Shown piece by piece: positions 37,694 through 39,123 of a stretch of DNA of 39,123 nt. Each line of letters begins with the position of its first letter. Within the stretch, counting starts at the first letter, position 1. Under the pieces are notes generated by a model. That model made no database searches and was not told the DNA's origin. It saw only the letters and a program-made list of their open reading frames with translations. Location: assembly GCA_002689445.1 (NCBI GenBank), contig NZGC01000070.1, positions 101,864 to 140,986 of the forward strand, written 5' to 3'. The position numbers and the translations under genes were made by a program. The stretch comes from Gammaproteobacteria bacterium (GTDB lineage: Bacteria; Pseudomonadota; Gammaproteobacteria; Pseudomonadales; Azotimanducaceae).

Positions 37694-37843
37694 GGCAATT
37701 CAGTCCTTACATCTGATTTAGGCGCTGCTGCTGTCATCAGGGTTTACTATCCCCACCGGGGCCTAGTTAGTGTAGCATTTCACTTCAACATGAACCCTCT
37801 AATCCCCGCTCTTTTTAACCGAAAAAACCTAGGAAAGTAGAAG

Positions 37844-38443
37844 ATGAATGTAATAGAGAAATGGCGGCTGTCTCTTAGGAAGCGTTCTAAAAATTTCTTA
37901 TTCGATGGAGATGATAAAGCTTTTAAAGCTTTGGTTCGCAACGCCAAGGTTTATGCCGAATACGGCGTTGGAAAATCGAGCATCTGGGTGCTTCAGAATA
38001 CTCAGGCAAAAATTTTGGCCGTCGACACCTCACAACACTGGATAGACCACGTAAAATCCCAATCACCCGATCATCATCGCTTTGAGATCGCTTGGGTCAA
38101 TTTAGGCCCCATCGGTTGGGCGGGTCGTCCTCGCGGCTATAGCTTCCGAAACCAATTTATGGACTATGTCGGATCACTTTGGAACCGATCCGAACAGCCG
38201 GATTTGGTGCTCATCGACGGCCGTTTTCGCGTAGCTTGTTTTTTGTTCAGTCTCGCAACTGCTCGCCCCGGCTGTATTATCCTTTTCGACGACTACACTA
38301 ACCGGCCTGAATATCATTTGGTCGAGGAGTACTTGGCGCCAACCAGTTACTGCGGACGCCAAGCCAAATTTATTGTGCCAGAGGCGCTAGATCGTCAGAC
38401 GGTTTTCGCCGAGGCCCAAAAGTTCGCCTATGTGATGGATTAA
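37844..38443 (+). CDS. SAM-dependent methyltransferase-fold protein, function unknown
   Basis: This 199-residue protein looks like a class I SAM-dependent methyltransferase, but I cannot name a family. Motif I-like YAEYGVGKSSIWVL (about 38-51) and the acidic motif II-like ILAVDTSQHWIDHV (57-70) would bind SAM. Later LVLIDGRFRVACFLFSLATA (about 126-145) and CIILFDDYTNRPEYHLVEEY fit the strand 4 and strand 5 region. The first 18 residues are basic and no transmembrane segment is seen. AGGAAA at 37830-37835 supports the ATG at 37844. The neighbours (uvrD, a small protein) give no substrate clue. Confidence 0.75.
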   Translation: MNVIEKWRLSLRKRSKNFLFDGDDKAFKALVRNAKVYAEYGVGKSSIWVLQNTQAKILAVDTSQHWIDHVKSQSPDHHRFEIAWVNLGPIGWAGRPRGYSFRNQFMDYVGSLWNRSEQPDLVLIDGRFRVACFLFSLATARPGCIILFDDYTNRPEYHLVEEYLAPTSYCGRQAKFIVPEALDRQTVFAEAQKFAYVMD

Positions 38444-38460
38444 GGTCGCGTCCGCAAAAA

Positions 38461-38475
38461 AAGATGTTGCATCTT
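38461..38475 (-). terminator. Weak hairpin with a U-run on the minus strand
   Basis: AAGATG (38461-38466) pairs with CATCTT (38470-38475) around TTG, and the plus-strand A-run at 38455-38462 becomes a U-run when read on the minus strand. It would terminate leftward transcripts, but no minus-strand gene is visible to its right in the window. The stem has only two GC pairs, so it may be chance. Confidence 0.25.
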
Positions 38476-38573
38476 ATGATTATTGATTGGTTTTTTGACC
38501 CCAGCGAACAACCTGTTTAAGCGTTGCACGGCTAATCGCCGGCGTCAGTTAAGCTCCTAACGAAAAATTGTCG

Positions 38574-38579
38574 TATACT
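38574..38579 (+). promoter_or_regulatory. Possible -10 element upstream of the 61-residue gene
   Basis: TATACT at 38574-38579 matches the consensus at five of six positions and resembles the -10 candidates of ubiA and yicC in this window. No -35 at normal spacing was found (TTAAGC is 19 bases upstream). A start of transcription near 38586 would place a leader of about 39 bases before the ATG at 38625. Confidence 0.35.
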
Positions 38580-38624
38580 TCATCGCGTTGAATTGGCATG
38601 ACCAGAGCAGGAGACTCAAGCCCC

Positions 38625-38810
38625 ATGTATAAAGTTGTTTTTAACCACTGGCAGACGGGCGAAACCTTAACGGTCTCGGGTATTATCGATCCAAAACTCA
38701 ACAACGACGCGTCAGATCGGTTGGTTGTCACTAAAGCAGATGGGTCTTTCGAAGATATTATCAAGTCCACCATCATCGAACAAAGCGAGATGGCCGGCAC
38801 TACTTCCTAA
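38625..38810 (+). CDS. Small hypothetical protein, 61 aa
   Basis: I do not recognise this small soluble protein. From the ATG at 38625 it reads YKVVFNHWQTGETLTVSG, then DPKLNNDASDRLVVTKADGS, then a helix-like end. The first half predicts as beta strands and the C terminus as a helix, and it is acidic. AGGAG at 38609-38613 is a good ribosome binding site, 11 bases before the ATG, and an upstream ATG at 38598 would bypass it. The good ribosome binding site and -10 candidate support a real gene; there are no cysteines or signal sequence. Confidence 0.6.
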   Translation: MYKVVFNHWQTGETLTVSGIIDPKLNNDASDRLVVTKADGSFEDIIKSTIIEQSEMAGTTS

Positions 38811-39123
38811 AGGCAAGCCCTTCGCTTCAGCAGTCGATGATCGTTATCGGTACCTGGATAACTTCTCGTTTGCGGATGGGTTTTTGAGCCTTTAAAGGGC
38901 TGATACTGGGCAGCCTCATACAGATCCTAGCGGCAACATCACTTTAAGCAGCACCTTCCGGCATAAGCTTTTTCACGACACATCGAATGTCCTACTAAGC
39001 CGCCTCATTGAGTCAAGGCCGATCCTACAGAACCCAGGCTCCTCCCGGGATTAATGTATGTGTTGACTTTCTACTCGCGAAGCAGCGCCGGTCACTTTTA
39101 TCCTTGGGGCTCCCAGGTAGTGT
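38811..39123. other. Right-hand 313 bases without a recognisable feature
   Basis: Both strands are broken by stop codons in all frames, and I see no tRNA, rRNA, 6S, tmRNA or RNase P signature. There is a TTGACT (39062-39068) that could be a -35 for something beyond the right edge, but it has no paired -10. The stretch might be part of an unidentified RNA or simply intergenic. Confidence 0.3.

Noticed and set aside
37725-37740. CTG-N10-CAG match upstream of uvrD, as a LexA (SOS) box
   Set aside because: Only the outer triplets fit; the expected CTGT...ACAG arms and the AT-rich centre are missing.
38811-39123. Possible structural RNA (6S, tmRNA, RNase P, SRP) at the right end
   Set aside because: None of the conserved sequence elements of these RNAs could be found on either strand.

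Overview
The window is chromosomal DNA from a gammaproteobacterium: 46 protein genes were recognised, almost all housekeeping, and no rRNA, tRNA, CRISPR array or insertion sequence was found. Gene content and order resemble Pseudomonas and other non-enteric gammaproteobacteria: gshB-tonB-yqgE-ruvX-pilT, yggS-proC-yggT-DUF4426-rdgB-hemW, ftsY-ftsE-ftsX-rpoH, and gmk-rpoZ-spoT-ridA-recG. From memory, Pseudomonas keeps the left and right halves of this window in two separate chromosomal blocks, while coaD-mutM-rpmG-rpmB-coaBC-dut-slmA-pyrE-rph-yicC follows the enterobacterial order. I cannot name the genus; a compact free-living (perhaps marine) genome is an inference.

Layout. 1-3.8 kb, plus strand: 3' part of rsmE, an unrecognised 152-residue protein, gshB, a TonB-like protein, yqgE/algH and ruvX. 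3.8-4.85 kb, minus: pilT. 4.96-9.25 kb, plus: yggS, proC, yggT, a DUF4426 exported protein, rdgB, hemW, mostly overlapping end to start. 9.25-13.83 kb, minus: ftsY-ftsE-ftsX, then rpoH with a promoter of its own, a DUF423 membrane protein and trmB. 13.86-14.97 kb, plus: rsmD and coaD. 14.97-15.78 kb, minus: mutM. 15.9-17.86 kb, plus: a stand-alone hydantoinase/oxoprolinase-type protein. 17.91-18.35 kb, minus: rpmB-rpmG behind a long structured leader. 18.77-21.95 kb, plus: coaBC, dut, argB, slmA. 22.03-23.40 kb, minus: rph-pyrE. 23.46-30.07 kb, plus: yicC, gmk, rpoZ, spoT, ridA, recG. 30.07-31.53 kb, minus: rubredoxin and a dicarboxylate/amino-acid symporter. 31.64-34.39 kb, plus: ubiA and the two membrane subunits of a TRAP transporter. 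34.38-37.69 kb, minus: uvrD and the TRAP binding protein. 37.8-38.8 kb, plus: a SAM-methyltransferase-fold protein and a 61-residue protein. The last 313 bases hold nothing I can identify.

How it works together. The genes cover nucleotide supply and clean-up (pyrE, dut, gmk, rdgB), coenzyme A (coaBC, coaD), glutathione, proline, arginine and ubiquinone synthesis, RNA maturation (rsmE, rsmD, trmB, rph, yicC), DNA repair (mutM, uvrD, recG, ruvX), division and membrane targeting (ftsYEX, slmA), heat-shock and stringent responses (rpoH, rpoZ, spoT), and twitching motility (pilT, perhaps the TonB-like protein).

The window is very compact. Five of its seven convergent gene pairs share exactly four bases at their stop codons, many same-strand genes overlap by ATGA or TTGA, and several genes must start at TTG. 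No new defence or mobile system is visible. The most interesting unexplained items are the rpmB leader, a possible hairpin on the rpoH ribosome binding site, a palindrome inside a near-leaderless spoT promoter, the TRAP transporter split over two opposing operons, and three proteins of unknown function.
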